NCBI GenBank assembly: GCA_016795565.1
Contig: JAEUGW010000035.1
Span: 1-55,422, forward strand
Direction of reading: 5' to 3'
Length of the DNA stretch: 55,422 bases
DNA from: Opitutaceae bacterium
GTDB taxonomy: Bacteria > Verrucomicrobiota > Verrucomicrobiia > Opitutales > Opitutaceae
In this document: positions 25,040 to 33,141 of the stretch, in pieces
Layout of the letters: every line of letters begins with the position of its first letter
How positions within the stretch are numbered: the stretch's first letter is position 1
Made by a program: the position numbers and the translations under genes
The notes under the pieces: model-generated
Database searches by the model: none
What the model was told of the DNA's origin: nothing
What the model saw: only the letters and a program-made list of their open reading frames with translations

Positions 25040-27085
25040 TCAGCCCAGCCAGGCGGCGATGGCGTCCACGATCTTGTCCTTGCTCGGGCGGTAGGCGGCC
25101 TCGAGTTCGGGGGCGAAGGGCACGGGCATGTCGAGCGCGGCGATGCGGAGCGGAGCAGCCTTGAGGGCGGAGAAATGCTCCTCGGTCAGGCGGGCGACCA
25201 ACTCGGCGCCGAAGCCGTGGGTGCGACGGCCCTCGTGGATGACCACGAGCCGGCCGGTGCGGGCGAGGGAGGCCTTGATGGCGTCGAGTTTGAGCGGCGC
25301 GAGGGCGCGCAGGTCGAAGAGGTCGAAGGTCTGCTCGTATTCGCCGGCGAGGTAATCGCAGGCTTCGGCGGCCAGCAGCGTCATCTCGCCGTAGGTGACG
25401 ATGGTGGCGTGGTCGCCGGAGCGGAGCTGGGCGGGCTCCCAGATGGAACGGTAATTCGCGTCCCACTGCACCGGCTGTTTGCCGCGGCGATAGAGCGCCT
25501 TGTGCTCGAATAGAATGACGGGGTTGTCGTCCTCGTAGGCGGCGAGGAGGGCGTTGAAGGCGTCCTGCGGGTTGGACGGATAGAGCGCCTTGAGGCCGGG
25601 GAAGGAGAGGAAGGCCGACTCCAGCTCCTGCGAATGAAACGACCCGAAGGTGAGCCCGCCGCCGCAGGGGAAGCGGAACACCACGGGGCATTTCTGGCCG
25701 GCGCGGAAGTGGTAGGTCGCGGCGTTGAGCACGATCTGCGTCGTGGCATCGGTGGAGAAATCCGCGAACTGGAACTCCTCGATGGGGCGGTGAGCGTTGG
25801 TGGCGAGGCCGATGGCGTAGCCGGTGCTGGCGGATTCGCAGAGCGGGGTGCTGAGCACGCGCGGGCGGCCGAACTCCTCGACGAGGCCCTCGGTGACCTT
25901 GAACGCGCCGCCGTAGGCACCGATGTCCTGTCCCAGCACGATGGACTCGGGGCGCTCGGTGAGGATCTTGCGCAGGCCGAGGGTGAGGGCCTGCGCCATG
26001 GTCAGATTTTCGATTTTTGATTCTCGATTTTTGATTGAGCCGACTGAAGGCACCCATGGGAGCGCGGGAGCGCCGGGCGCAAAGACTTCTTCCATCATGC
26101 CGGCGGGATCCACTGGCGGCAGGGTGAGCGAGGCCTTGATGGTGGCTTCGACGAAGGCGGCGACCTCGGCATCGATGGCGTCGAGCCGGGCCCCATGTCC
26201 GGCGGCGGCGAGTTTCTCCCGAAACTTGGGCAGCGGGTCCTGCGCGAGGATGGCCTCGGCCTCGCCGGGCTTCATGTAGTCGCAGGTGTCGTAGGCGGCG
26301 TGGCCGCGGAGCCGGAAGGTGTGCGCCTCGATCAGCAGCGGGCGGCCGGTCGAGCGGGCGCGGTCGATGGCGGCGCCGAGAGTCTGCAGGACCTGCGCCG
26401 GATCGCGGCAGTCCATTGCGAAGCCCTCGATGCCGTAGCCCTTGGCGCGCTCGAAGAGATTGGGTGAGATGAACTGCTCGCTGATCGGCGTCGAGTAGGC
26501 GTATTGGTTGTTCTCGATGACAAAGACCACGGGCACGGAGAGGACGGCCGCGAGGTTGAGCGACTCGTGGATGTCGCCGGTGCTGGACGAGCCGTCGCCG
26601 AAGAACGCGAAGCCGACGGCGGGCCGGCCGAGTCGGCGCTGGGAATCGGTGCCGCCGATGACGTTCGAGAGCATGATGCCGAGGTGCGAGATCATCGGCA
26701 GGCTGCGGTTGGCCGGGTCGCCGTGATGGATGTTGCCCTCGCGGGCCTTGGTCGGGCTGCCGCTGTTGGCGAAATACTGGCAGAGATGCTCGCCGAGGTG
26801 GCCGCTCCAGACGAGGTGGCCGCCGAGGCCGCGGTGCGAGAACGAGACGACGTCGAGCGCCTTGTCGGCGAGGAGGGCGAGGGGGACAATGAGCGACTCA
26901 TTGCCCTGGCCGCCGGTGACGGTGCCCTTGATCAGCCCTTGGCGGAAAAGGTCGAGGATGCGGTTGTCGGCCGTGCGGGCCAGCTGCATCCACGCGTAGG
27001 TGCGCAGCAGGCTCTCGGGCTGGCCCAGTTCAGGCAGCCGCAAATCACGGCTGGCGAACAAACCCGGCGTGGAAGGGAACGTCAT
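25040..27085 (-). CDS. Fused 2-oxo acid dehydrogenase E1 (alpha-beta), branched-chain/pyruvate type
   Basis: A single 681-residue chain. The E1 alpha part (about 1-340) has the thiamine diphosphate motif GDGSSSTGDIHESLNLAA ... ENN. The E1 beta part (about 361-681) has MAQALTLGLRKILTERPE, FAD.STDATTQIV and a C-terminal VIHEGRRTHGFGAEL. Such fusions occur in Bacteroidetes-like and related branched-chain dehydrogenases. The linker (about residues 349-360, SIKNRESKIENL) is translated from heptamer array D. No E2 or E3 is adjacent; lpdA at 33142 could serve as E3. Substrate preference (branched-chain oxo acids or pyruvate) cannot be decided here. Confidence 0.88.
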   Translation of the reverse strand: MTFPSTPGLFASRDLRLPELGQPESLLRTYAWMQLARTADNRILDLFRQGLIKGTVTGGQGNESLIVPLALLADKALDVVSFSHRGLGGHLVWSGHLGEHLCQYFANSGSPTKAREGNIHHGDPANRSLPMISHLGIMLSNVIGGTDSQRRLGRPAVGFAFFGDGSSSTGDIHESLNLAAVLSVPVVFVIENNQYAYSTPISEQFISPNLFERAKGYGIEGFAMDCRDPAQVLQTLGAAIDRARSTGRPLLIEAHTFRLRGHAAYDTCDYMKPGEAEAILAQDPLPKFREKLAAAGHGARLDAIDAEVAAFVEATIKASLTLPPVDPAGMMEEVFAPGAPALPWVPSVGSIKNRESKIENLTMAQALTLGLRKILTERPESIVLGQDIGAYGGAFKVTEGLVEEFGRPRVLSTPLCESASTGYAIGLATNAHRPIEEFQFADFSTDATTQIVLNAATYHFRAGQKCPVVFRFPCGGGLTFGSFHSQELESAFLSFPGLKALYPSNPQDAFNALLAAYEDDNPVILFEHKALYRRGKQPVQWDANYRSIWEPAQLRSGDHATIVTYGEMTLLAAEACDYLAGEYEQTFDLFDLRALAPLKLDAIKASLARTGRLVVIHEGRRTHGFGAELVARLTEEHFSALKAAPLRIAALDMPVPFAPELEAAYRPSKDKIVDAIAAWLG
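26005..26039. repeat. Heptamer array D inside the E1 fusion linker
   Basis: Five exact 7-nt units: GATTTTC, GATTTTT, GATTCTC, GATTTTT, GATTGAG. The array is 35 bp, in frame, and lies exactly between the E1 alpha and beta domains. Confidence 0.88.
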
Positions 27086-27261
27086 TCAGCGGCAAGTTGC
27101 AGACTGGCCGGGGCGGCTTCGAGGAAAAAGTTTTTCGCGCTGCCTGGTGCCCGGGGATTACTGCCTTTGGACTAGCCTGGGGACTTGGGTGGAAAGCGGA
27201 CTCCGGACGCGTTTGTTCCATGCGGAATCCTGAAAGCGCGTCCGGAGGCCGCGCTCCGCCT

Positions 27262-27876
27262 TTACCGGGAAAGAAAGTCGCGCACCGCGGCGAAGTCCGC
27301 TGGCACGAGCCCGTGGCTCGCGGCGTGGGTTTGCAACGTCACCGTTGCGCCAGCGCGTTGCAGGAGCGCGGCCAGTCGCGGCGGATGGTCCGCAGGGACG
27401 ATCGGATCCACGCTGCCCGCCGACAGCAACACACGCTTGCCGGTGAGGTCGGGCAACGATTCCGGCTCGAGCACCACCATCGGGCGGAGCAGCGCAGCGG
27501 CGGCGAGGGTTTCCGGCCGCAGGAGCAACATCGTGGCGGCCACGTTGGCGCCGTTGGAGAAGCCCAGCGCCGTGAGGCGGTTCAGGTCGATTTTATATTC
27601 CTTGGCCGCGGCCGCGACGAAGTCGGCGAGCGCGAGCGTGCGGCGCGTGACTTCGGCCGGGTCGAAGACGCCTTCGGCCAGGCGCGCGAAGAAGCGCCGG
27701 GCACCGTGCTCGCTGACGTCACCGCGCGGGCTCAGCAGGGCCGAGCCGGGGGAGAGTTTTTGCGCGATCGGGATGAGGTCGTTCTCGTCGCCGCCCGTGC
27801 CGTGGAGCAGCAGCAGCGGTGGGGCGGAAGCGTCCGTGCCGGGCTCGAAGCGATGATGGTAGGAGAGGGTGGGCAT
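27262..27876 (-). CDS. Alpha/beta hydrolase, MhqD-like carboxylesterase
   Basis: A 204-residue phospholipase/carboxylesterase-type hydrolase. Oxyanion region LLLLHGTGGDENDL, nucleophile elbow GFSNGA (Ser), then acid Asp in SAGSVDPIVP and His in THAASHGL. It lies 3 bp after the dioxygenase gene, the order of mhqO-mhqD in quinone-responsive operons. Its role is probably hydrolysis of ring-cleavage or quinone-derived esters; this is inference from context. Confidence 0.8.
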   Translation of the reverse strand: MPTLSYHHRFEPGTDASAPPLLLLHGTGGDENDLIPIAQKLSPGSALLSPRGDVSEHGARRFFARLAEGVFDPAEVTRRTLALADFVAAAAKEYKIDLNRLTALGFSNGANVAATMLLLRPETLAAAALLRPMVVLEPESLPDLTGKRVLLSAGSVDPIVPADHPPRLAALLQRAGATVTLQTHAASHGLVPADFAAVRDFLSR

Positions 27877-27879
27877 GGC

Positions 27880-28815
27880 TTAGTCGAGCTTGGGCAGCGC
27901 GGCCTCGATGGCGGTGCGATGCGGCTCCAGGTGGGGCGGCAGGCCGAGTTTGGTGGCGAGTTGGTCGAGCGGCTCGTCGATGGCAAAGCCCGGCCCGTCG
28001 GTGGCGATCTCGAAGAGCACCCCGGCCGGCTCGCGGTAGTAGATGGACTTGAAGTAGGCGCGGTCGATTACCGGACTGACTTGGAGCCCGTCCTTGAGGA
28101 GGATGTTGCGCGCGGCGACTTCGGCGGCCTCGTCGGCGACGCGGAAGGCGACGTGGTGAATCGTGCCGGCGCCGTTGAGGCCGCGCGGCAGCGCGGGATC
28201 GGTCAGCAAGTCCACGTAGGTGCCCGGGCCGCCGGGGCCGACGGTGTAGCGGGTGCGATGACCGGATTCGGAGACGAGCTTGTAGCCCATGCTCTTGGTG
28301 AGGACCTGCGCGGTGGCGGACGGATCCGTCAGCGCGAGCGTGGAGCTGTGAAAACCACGGATGCCGAATCCCGCCGGGACGTCCTTCGAGGGCGCGGCGG
28401 GACGCGCGTCGGTTTCGCTGGTCGCAATCAGTTCAAGGCGCAGGCCGTCGGGATCGGCGAAGGGAAGGACCTCGTCGTTGAAGCGCTTTTCGACCTGCTC
28501 CTGTTTCACGCCGAGTCGGGTGAGGCGTTCCTGCCAGTAGGGCAGGGAACCCTCTGGCACAGAGAATGCGGTGGCGTAGGCCTGGCCCGTGCCCGGGCGG
28601 CCGCGCCGCAGGCCGGCCCAAGGGAAGAAAGTGAGGATGGTGCCCGGGGAGGCGGCGTAGTCGCCGTAGTAGAGGTGGTAGGTGCCGGGGTCGTCTTGGT
28701 TGACGGACTTCTTCACGAAGCGAAGGCCGAGGACCTTGGTGTAGAAATCGAGGTTCTGACGCGGGTCAGAGGCGATCGCGGTGATGTGGTGGAGACCGGT
28801 AACGTTGGTGTTCAT
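27880..28815 (-). CDS. Ring-cleaving dioxygenase, MhqO/glyoxalase superfamily
   Basis: A 311-residue protein with two vicinal-oxygen-chelate repeats. N half: GLHHITAIASDPRQNLDFYT ... LGLRFVKKSVNQDDP. C half: GFHSSTLALTDP ... IHHVAFRV ... YFKSIYYREPAGVLFEIATD. Metal ligands would be the His of GLHHIT, the His of IHHVAF and the Glu of LFEIATD. This pattern is MhqO/LinE-like hydroquinone dioxygenase. It is second in the mhqR-mhqO-mhqD-type operon, suggesting quinone detoxification. Confidence 0.85.
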   Translation of the reverse strand: MNTNVTGLHHITAIASDPRQNLDFYTKVLGLRFVKKSVNQDDPGTYHLYYGDYAASPGTILTFFPWAGLRRGRPGTGQAYATAFSVPEGSLPYWQERLTRLGVKQEQVEKRFNDEVLPFADPDGLRLELIATSETDARPAAPSKDVPAGFGIRGFHSSTLALTDPSATAQVLTKSMGYKLVSESGHRTRYTVGPGGPGTYVDLLTDPALPRGLNGAGTIHHVAFRVADEAAEVAARNILLKDGLQVSPVIDRAYFKSIYYREPAGVLFEIATDGPGFAIDEPLDQLATKLGLPPHLEPHRTAIEAALPKLD

Positions 28816-28854
28816 ATGCTTCGATATTAAAATATAGGTTACGAAAAAAGCAAA

Positions 28855-29298
28855 TCAGCCAGGCAAGCCGACCTTTTTGCAAAGGCGGCCAAAGTCGGAG
28901 AGCTCGGTGCCGGAAAGGGCTCTCATTTCGCGCGTCACGTTGGTGACGACCTTCGGGAAAAGCGCGGCGATGAACGCCTCGCCCTTGGGCGTGAGCTTCA
29001 CGACGACGAAGCGGCGATCGGCCGGATCGCGCTCGCGCATGACGTAGCCGGCCTTCTCCAGATTATCGACCACCAGAGTGAGATTGCCGCCGCTCTTGAG
29101 GAGTTTTTCGGCGAGTTCGCTCTGGCAGAGCGGCCCGATGTGATGGAGCGCCTCGAGCACGCCGAACTGGGTGACGGTCAGACCCTCGGGCAATACGGCA
29201 TGGACGCGGACCGAAACTGACTCAGCGGCGCGCTGTAGCTTGATGAACGCGTTGAGCGCGTTGATTTCCTCGATCGAGCCGCGGTGGCGTGTTCCCAT
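28855..29298 (-). CDS. MarR-family repressor, MhqR-like
   Basis: A 147-residue winged helix: helix-turn-helix LTVTQFGVLEALHHIGPLCQ then SELAEKLLKSGGNLTLVVDN, and wing with RERDPADRRFVVVKLT. The DxRxxxxxLT wing is standard MarR. As the first gene of the operon with a ring-cleaving dioxygenase and an esterase, it probably senses quinones or electrophiles. A long palindrome at 29303-29341 directly precedes its ATG and is the likely autoregulatory operator. Confidence 0.88.
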   Translation of the reverse strand: MGTRHRGSIEEINALNAFIKLQRAAESVSVRVHAVLPEGLTVTQFGVLEALHHIGPLCQSELAEKLLKSGGNLTLVVDNLEKAGYVMRERDPADRRFVVVKLTPKGEAFIAALFPKVVTNVTREMRALSGTELSDFGRLCKKVGLPG

Positions 29299-29302
29299 GG
29301 CA

Positions 29303-29341
29303 ATTTACTTTGATGCGATATACTCATACGTCAAAGTAAAT
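29303..29341. promoter_or_regulatory. Candidate MarR operator
   Basis: Perfect 11-bp inverted repeat ATTTACTTTGA (29303-29313) / TCAAAGTAAAT (29331-29341) with 17-bp spacer, immediately upstream of the MarR-family start codon. It is AT-rich against a GC-rich background, as expected for a promoter/operator. Confidence 0.65.
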
Positions 29342-29374
29342 ATTCATGACGCCACAAATATATACAACCAACTA

Positions 29375-29812
29375 TCAGACATCAATTTTCTGAATCCGAG
29401 CCAAGTGACGCCCGCCCTCAAAGTCGGTCGAAAGCCAGACTTTGACGATCTTGAGGGCCTCTTCCTCGCTAACCGTCCGCTGGCCGAGGGAGAGGCAGTT
29501 GCCGTCGTTGTGGGAGCGGTTCCAGATGGCGACCTGCTCGTTCCAGCACAGACCGCAGCGCACACCCTTTACGCGATTGGCCACGATGGCCTCGCCGTTG
29601 CCGGAGCCGCCGAGCACGATGCCGCGCTCGACCTCGCCCCTTGCGACGGCCTCGGCCACCGGCCGGATGAAGTCCGGGTAATCGCAGGGTGCCTCCGAGG
29701 TCGTGCCGCAGTCCTTCACGGTGTGGCCGTCGGCGAGCAGCATGGCCTTGATCTTTTCCTTGTAGGTGTAGCCGGCGTGGTCGGAACCGATGGCGATGGT
29801 GAAGTTTTTCAT
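29375..29812 (-). CDS. rpiB: Ribose 5-phosphate isomerase B
   Basis: Interconverts ribose 5-phosphate and ribulose 5-phosphate in the pentose phosphate pathway. The N terminus MKNFTIAIGSDHAGYTYKEK has the family DHAG loop. The segment GIVLGGSGNGEAIVANRVKG is the substrate loop, with Ser where many RpiB have Cys-Gly-Thr, so an RpiB/LacA-type relative remains possible. It is 145 residues. It precedes the mhqR operon on the same strand but with its own intergenic gap. Confidence 0.88.
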   Translation of the reverse strand: MKNFTIAIGSDHAGYTYKEKIKAMLLADGHTVKDCGTTSEAPCDYPDFIRPVAEAVARGEVERGIVLGGSGNGEAIVANRVKGVRCGLCWNEQVAIWNRSHNDGNCLSLGQRTVSEEEALKIVKVWLSTDFEGGRHLARIQKIDV

Positions 29813-29896
29813 AACGTCTTTATGGCGGGTGAACCCTGCGGGGTTGTGCCTGGCGATATTCCGGTCACGCTTAACTTCCGCAAACCAAAACCCGCC

Positions 29897-30322
29897 ATGC
29901 GCCCCATTGCCTCCCTCCTTTGCCTCGTTTCGGCCGCCTTGCTGGCGGCCTGTTCGTCAACTCCGGCTGAACGCATCGCCAAAAACCAGGCCGCCTTCGA
30001 CCAATATCCCGCCGCCGTGCAGCAGAAGATACGCGCGGGCGAGGTGGAGGTGGGTTTTTCCCCCGAGATGGTGCGCCTCGCCCTGGGGGAACCGGCACGG
30101 CAGCTCAGCCGCCAGGCGGCGGGCGGCACGGCCGAGGTCTGGGTCTATCATCGCAATGGCCCGCGTTTCAGCTTCGGTGTCGGGGTGGGCGGCGCGGTCG
30201 GCGGGCACACCAGTGCGGGTGTCGGCGTGAGCACCTCAACGGGTGGCTATGATCCGGAGGAGAAAATGCGCGTCGAGTTCCGCGACGGCAAGGTGAGCGC
30301 CGTCGAATACGTGAAGCGGTGA
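29897..30322 (+). CDS. Small lipoprotein of unknown function
   Basis: A 141-residue protein from ATG 29897. The signal peptide MRPIASLLCLVSAALLAACS ends in a clean lipobox (LLAAC). The mature part has a helical stretch (AAFDQYPAAVQQKIRAGEVE) resembling SmpA/OmlA-type small lipoproteins, then a Gly/Val-rich segment and a strand EEKMRVEFRDGKVSAVEYV. Possibly an assembly or stability lipoprotein; not assigned. Confidence 0.75.
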   Translation: MRPIASLLCLVSAALLAACSSTPAERIAKNQAAFDQYPAAVQQKIRAGEVEVGFSPEMVRLALGEPARQLSRQAAGGTAEVWVYHRNGPRFSFGVGVGGAVGGHTSAGVGVSTSTGGYDPEEKMRVEFRDGKVSAVEYVKR

Positions 30323-30324
30323 CT

Positions 30325-30411
30325 GTAGGGCGGGATCGCTGCCCCCCGCCTTGGTCTAATTGGAGGGTCGGTCTCCTGACCGACCGTGGCCGGCCGGGAG
30401 GCCGGCCCTCC
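30325..30411. repeat. REP cluster upstream of HAD gene
   Basis: A GTAG-headed hairpin GGCGGG/CCCGCC (30325-30350) is followed by GGAG-headed GGTCGGTC/GACCGACC and its partner GGCCGGCC pair (30362-30411). The latter is a near-perfect copy of 889-935. Confidence 0.8.
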
Positions 30412-30413
30412 AG

Positions 30414-31097
30414 TCAATCTGCGCCGATCACGCTCAGGAATGCCTCGGTGTCGGCGAAGTTGGGAAACACGGCCGTCGGGGCGTGCGCTTGGAGCTGCGT
30501 CACGCTGTAACTGCCGGTGGCGACCGCGACAGTCTTCGCGCCGATGACCTTGCCGCACTCGATGTCGTGCGGCGTGTCGCCGATGATGAAGGTGTTGGCG
30601 GGGTCGAAATCGGCGGCGTGCTTTTCCTTGGCGCGGCGCAGGGCGTGCGGCCCGAGGTCGTTGCGCAGGGCGCTGTCATCGCCGAAGGCGCCGAACTCAA
30701 AGTAGTGCCAGACCCCATAGTGCTCGAGCTTGATGCGGGCGCCGCGCTCGACGTTGCCGGTGAGCAGGCCTTGGGCGACATCCGGGCGCACACGCAGCGT
30801 GTCGAGGAGCGACTGGATGCCCGGTAGCACGAAGCCGGGCCGGGTGGATATCTCCTGGGGCAGCAAGGTCAGGTAGGTGTCAACCAGATCGTGGACATTC
30901 GCCGGCGTGACCGGCAGGGCGTTCTCCTCAAGCATGCGAGCCGTGATCCATTTGTCCGTGCGGCCCGCGACCTCGACCTTCGCCATGTCGGGCTCGCGCC
31001 CATGCAACCGGGCAAAGGCCCGCGTGAGAGCGATGATGCCCGCACGGCCGGTGCGGAGCAGCGTGCCATCAATGTCCCAAAGGATGAGTTTTTTCAT
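30414..31097 (-). CDS. HAD-superfamily hydrolase, phosphoglycolate phosphatase-like
   Basis: A 227-residue protein. Motif I WDIDGTLLRTGR, helical cap, motif III lysine in NLGPHALRRAKEKH, motif IV IIGDTPHDIECG. The family (Gph/pyrophosphatase-like) dephosphorylates small metabolites; the substrate is not evident. Its stop falls in the REP cluster, which may also terminate it. Confidence 0.82.
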   Translation of the reverse strand: MKKLILWDIDGTLLRTGRAGIIALTRAFARLHGREPDMAKVEVAGRTDKWITARMLEENALPVTPANVHDLVDTYLTLLPQEISTRPGFVLPGIQSLLDTLRVRPDVAQGLLTGNVERGARIKLEHYGVWHYFEFGAFGDDSALRNDLGPHALRRAKEKHAADFDPANTFIIGDTPHDIECGKVIGAKTVAVATGSYSVTQLQAHAPTAVFPNFADTEAFLSVIGAD

Positions 31098-31160
31098 TAA
31101 AAGACAGGGGAGTAACCACGAAGGAACACGAAAAGTCCGGGACGAGACATCAGAAATTAA

Positions 31161-31350
31161 CCACGGATTTCACGGATGGCACGAATGAGGCTCGTGCCGC
31201 CTTTGCCGTCATTCTGAGCCATGCGAAGTGCCGAGCGAAGCGACATCCTCATCCAGGTGGATTCGCGCGTTCCCTTGGATCCTTCGCACGGCACAGGATG
31301 ACGGTTGCGGGCAATGGTTTGGTGATCCGTGCTCATCCGTGCAATCCGTG
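31161..31350. repeat. 9-nt-period arms around a TCATTCTGAG-type element
   Basis: Left arm 31161-31187: CCACGGATT, TCACGGATG, GCACGAATG (period 9). Right arm 31323-31350 holds complementary ATCCGTG units. Between them (about 31203-31307) lies a GTCATTCTGAG ... CAGGATGACGG inverted element related to the one at 43798-43886. No gene lies in 31098-31367. Confidence 0.7.
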
Positions 31351-31367
31351 GCAAAACACAGGGCCGT

Positions 31368-32252
31368 TCACTCCGCCTCGGCGTTGGCCGTCGTGGCGTT
31401 GCGCACGACGGTGTAGGTGGTGCCGCCGAGGATGAGCGCGGCGCCGAGCATCTCGTGCAGGGCGAAATGCTCGTGGAAGAACAGCATGCCGCCCAGCGCC
31501 GTGCCGAGCGGCACGAGCATCTGGATGAGCGAGCCCTCGGCGACGGGCAGGTCGCGGAAGGCGCGCGTCATGGCCAGCTGGCCGATGCCGGCGGTGAGGC
31601 CGACGAGCAGCAGCACGCCCCAGGCGAGCAGCGGCAGCGGGTCGAAACTCAGGATCGCCGGCAGGCCGCAGATCACGAGGGCATAGGCGCACTGGGCGGC
31701 GAAGATGGTCGAGGTGTGCTCGGTGGCGTGGAGTTGGCGGATGGTGACGACGACCCACGCGGAGAGCAGGGCGCCGACGACGGCCAGCAGGTCGTAGAGT
31801 CCGGGATGGGCATCAGCCGCGAATACGTTGGTGAGCAACCCGATGCCGGCCAGCGCCGCCACCCCGCCGGCGATGACCGCCGGACGGAGCTTTTCCTGCA
31901 GCATCCACGCGGCCAGCAAGGCGCCCCAGACGACGTAGGTGTTGCTGATGAAGATGGCGCGGCCGGCGCCGAGCTTCACGACCGTCAGGTAGGTCACGTA
32001 GATGCCGAGGCCGCCCGCGATGCCGCGTTCGACGACCTTGCGGCGGCGCCAGAGGTGCGTCGGCTGGAATTGCCGCCAATACACCGCGCAAATCATGGCC
32101 AGCCCGACCAGGCCGCGGCTGCAAGCCATCAGCCAGACGTTGACCTCACCGAACTCCCCGAGGGCGCGGACGAGCAGCACGTTGGCCGTGAAGCTGGCGG
32201 CGGACAGCAGCATGAGACCGACGGCACGGCGATGGGTGAGGTGGGCGGACAT
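31368..32252 (-). CDS. EamA/DMT-family transporter
   Basis: A 294-residue inner-membrane protein with about ten hydrophobic helices in two EamA repeats. The first has ANVLLVRALGEFGEVNVWLM and the second FRDLPVAEGSLIQMLVPLGT then GGMLFFHEHFALHEMLGAAL. Drug/metabolite exporters of this family move small metabolites; the substrate is unknown. The start is placed at MSAHLTHRRAVG; the upstream extension is not protein-like. Confidence 0.85.
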   Translation of the reverse strand: MSAHLTHRRAVGLMLLSAASFTANVLLVRALGEFGEVNVWLMACSRGLVGLAMICAVYWRQFQPTHLWRRRKVVERGIAGGLGIYVTYLTVVKLGAGRAIFISNTYVVWGALLAAWMLQEKLRPAVIAGGVAALAGIGLLTNVFAADAHPGLYDLLAVVGALLSAWVVVTIRQLHATEHTSTIFAAQCAYALVICGLPAILSFDPLPLLAWGVLLLVGLTAGIGQLAMTRAFRDLPVAEGSLIQMLVPLGTALGGMLFFHEHFALHEMLGAALILGGTTYTVVRNATTANAEAE

Positions 32253-32408
32253 GAGGGCGGTTGATGCCAGTCTTGACCGTCCGCGCCAAGCAGGAGTTAC
32301 GCCCAGGTGAAGCATTTCGTGCGCGGGACGATTTGCGGTCCGGGTTTCGTTGGTGGCCGGGTGGTTTCGTCCTTGCTTAGTCCGGCAGGTTAGCTAGATG
32401 GTCGGTCC

Positions 32409-32666
32409 ATGGTTTCGTCCACCGTCAACATCCATGCCGCCAAGAGCGGTCTCTCCCGGCTGATCGCGCGGGTGGAGCAGGGGGAGCGGGTCACCCTCGC
32501 CCGGGCCGGCCGGCCGGTGGCACAGCTGGTTCCGGTGGCGCGCAAGGGCCGGCGCAAGCTGCCGGCCCATGATCCGCTGTTGAACCTCGCCGAGTTTGCC
32601 GTGGACGGGCCGGGTGGGCCGCTGACGAACGCAGACATCGACCGCACGCTCTATGGCCGCCGGTGA
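32409..32666 (+). CDS. Phd/YefM-type antitoxin
   Basis: An 85-residue protein. MVSSTVNIHAAKSGLSRLIA then RVEQGERVTLARAGRPVAQL is the classic Phd DNA-binding fold, with a C-terminal tail (PLLNLAEFAVDGPGGPLTNA) that would neutralise the toxin. It overlaps the PIN-domain gene by 14 bp, a standard antitoxin-toxin order. Confidence 0.88.
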   Translation: MVSSTVNIHAAKSGLSRLIARVEQGERVTLARAGRPVAQLVPVARKGRRKLPAHDPLLNLAEFAVDGPGGPLTNADIDRTLYGRR

Positions 32667-33072
32667 GGTTTTCGCCGATACCCCCGCGCTTTACGCGCTG
32701 ATCGACCGGCGGGATGGCAATCATCCCGCGATACGCGCGGCAGTGGAACGGGTGGTGAAGGCTGGCCGATTCCTGGTGATGACGGACTACATCGTGGCGG
32801 AGACGGTCAACCTGGCCAATGCCCGGGGCGGTCGGCTGGTGGCGAACCGGGTGCTGGACCTGATTGAGCAGTCGGCTGGCATCCGCATGGAGTGGATCGG
32901 GGTCGAGCGTTTCACGCGCACCAAGGCTTTCTTTCGCAAACACTCCGACCACAACTACTCGTTCACGGACTGCACCAGCTTCATCGTGATGAAAGAAGAG
33001 CGCATCAGCGAGGTGCTGACGACGGATGCGCACTTCCGGGAGGCAGGCTTCAAGGTGCTTCCGGCAACCTGA
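32653..33072 (+). CDS. PIN-domain ribonuclease toxin (VapC-like)
   Basis: A 139-residue protein. Acidic active-site residues appear at FADTPALYALID (Asp near residue 8), the Glu of IVAETVNLA, the Asp of SFTDCTSFIVM and the Asp of TTDAHFREAGF. These are the four acidic residues expected of a metal-dependent PIN RNase. The partner antitoxin overlaps its start. The complete catalytic set suggests an intact module. Confidence 0.88.
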   Translation: MAAGEVFADTPALYALIDRRDGNHPAIRAAVERVVKAGRFLVMTDYIVAETVNLANARGGRLVANRVLDLIEQSAGIRMEWIGVERFTRTKAFFRKHSDHNYSFTDCTSFIVMKEERISEVLTTDAHFREAGFKVLPAT

Positions 33073-33141
33073 AGGCCCACATCCTGTGCATGGAGCTCTT
33101 GCTTCCGCGTTCGCCAAGGCTACGGCGGACAGGGACGGCGC

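Noticed and set aside
30325..30411. Rho-independent terminator after the lipoprotein gene
   Set aside because: Strong hairpins but no T tract, and the sequence recurs as a REP elsewhere; a terminating side effect is possible but not its identity.
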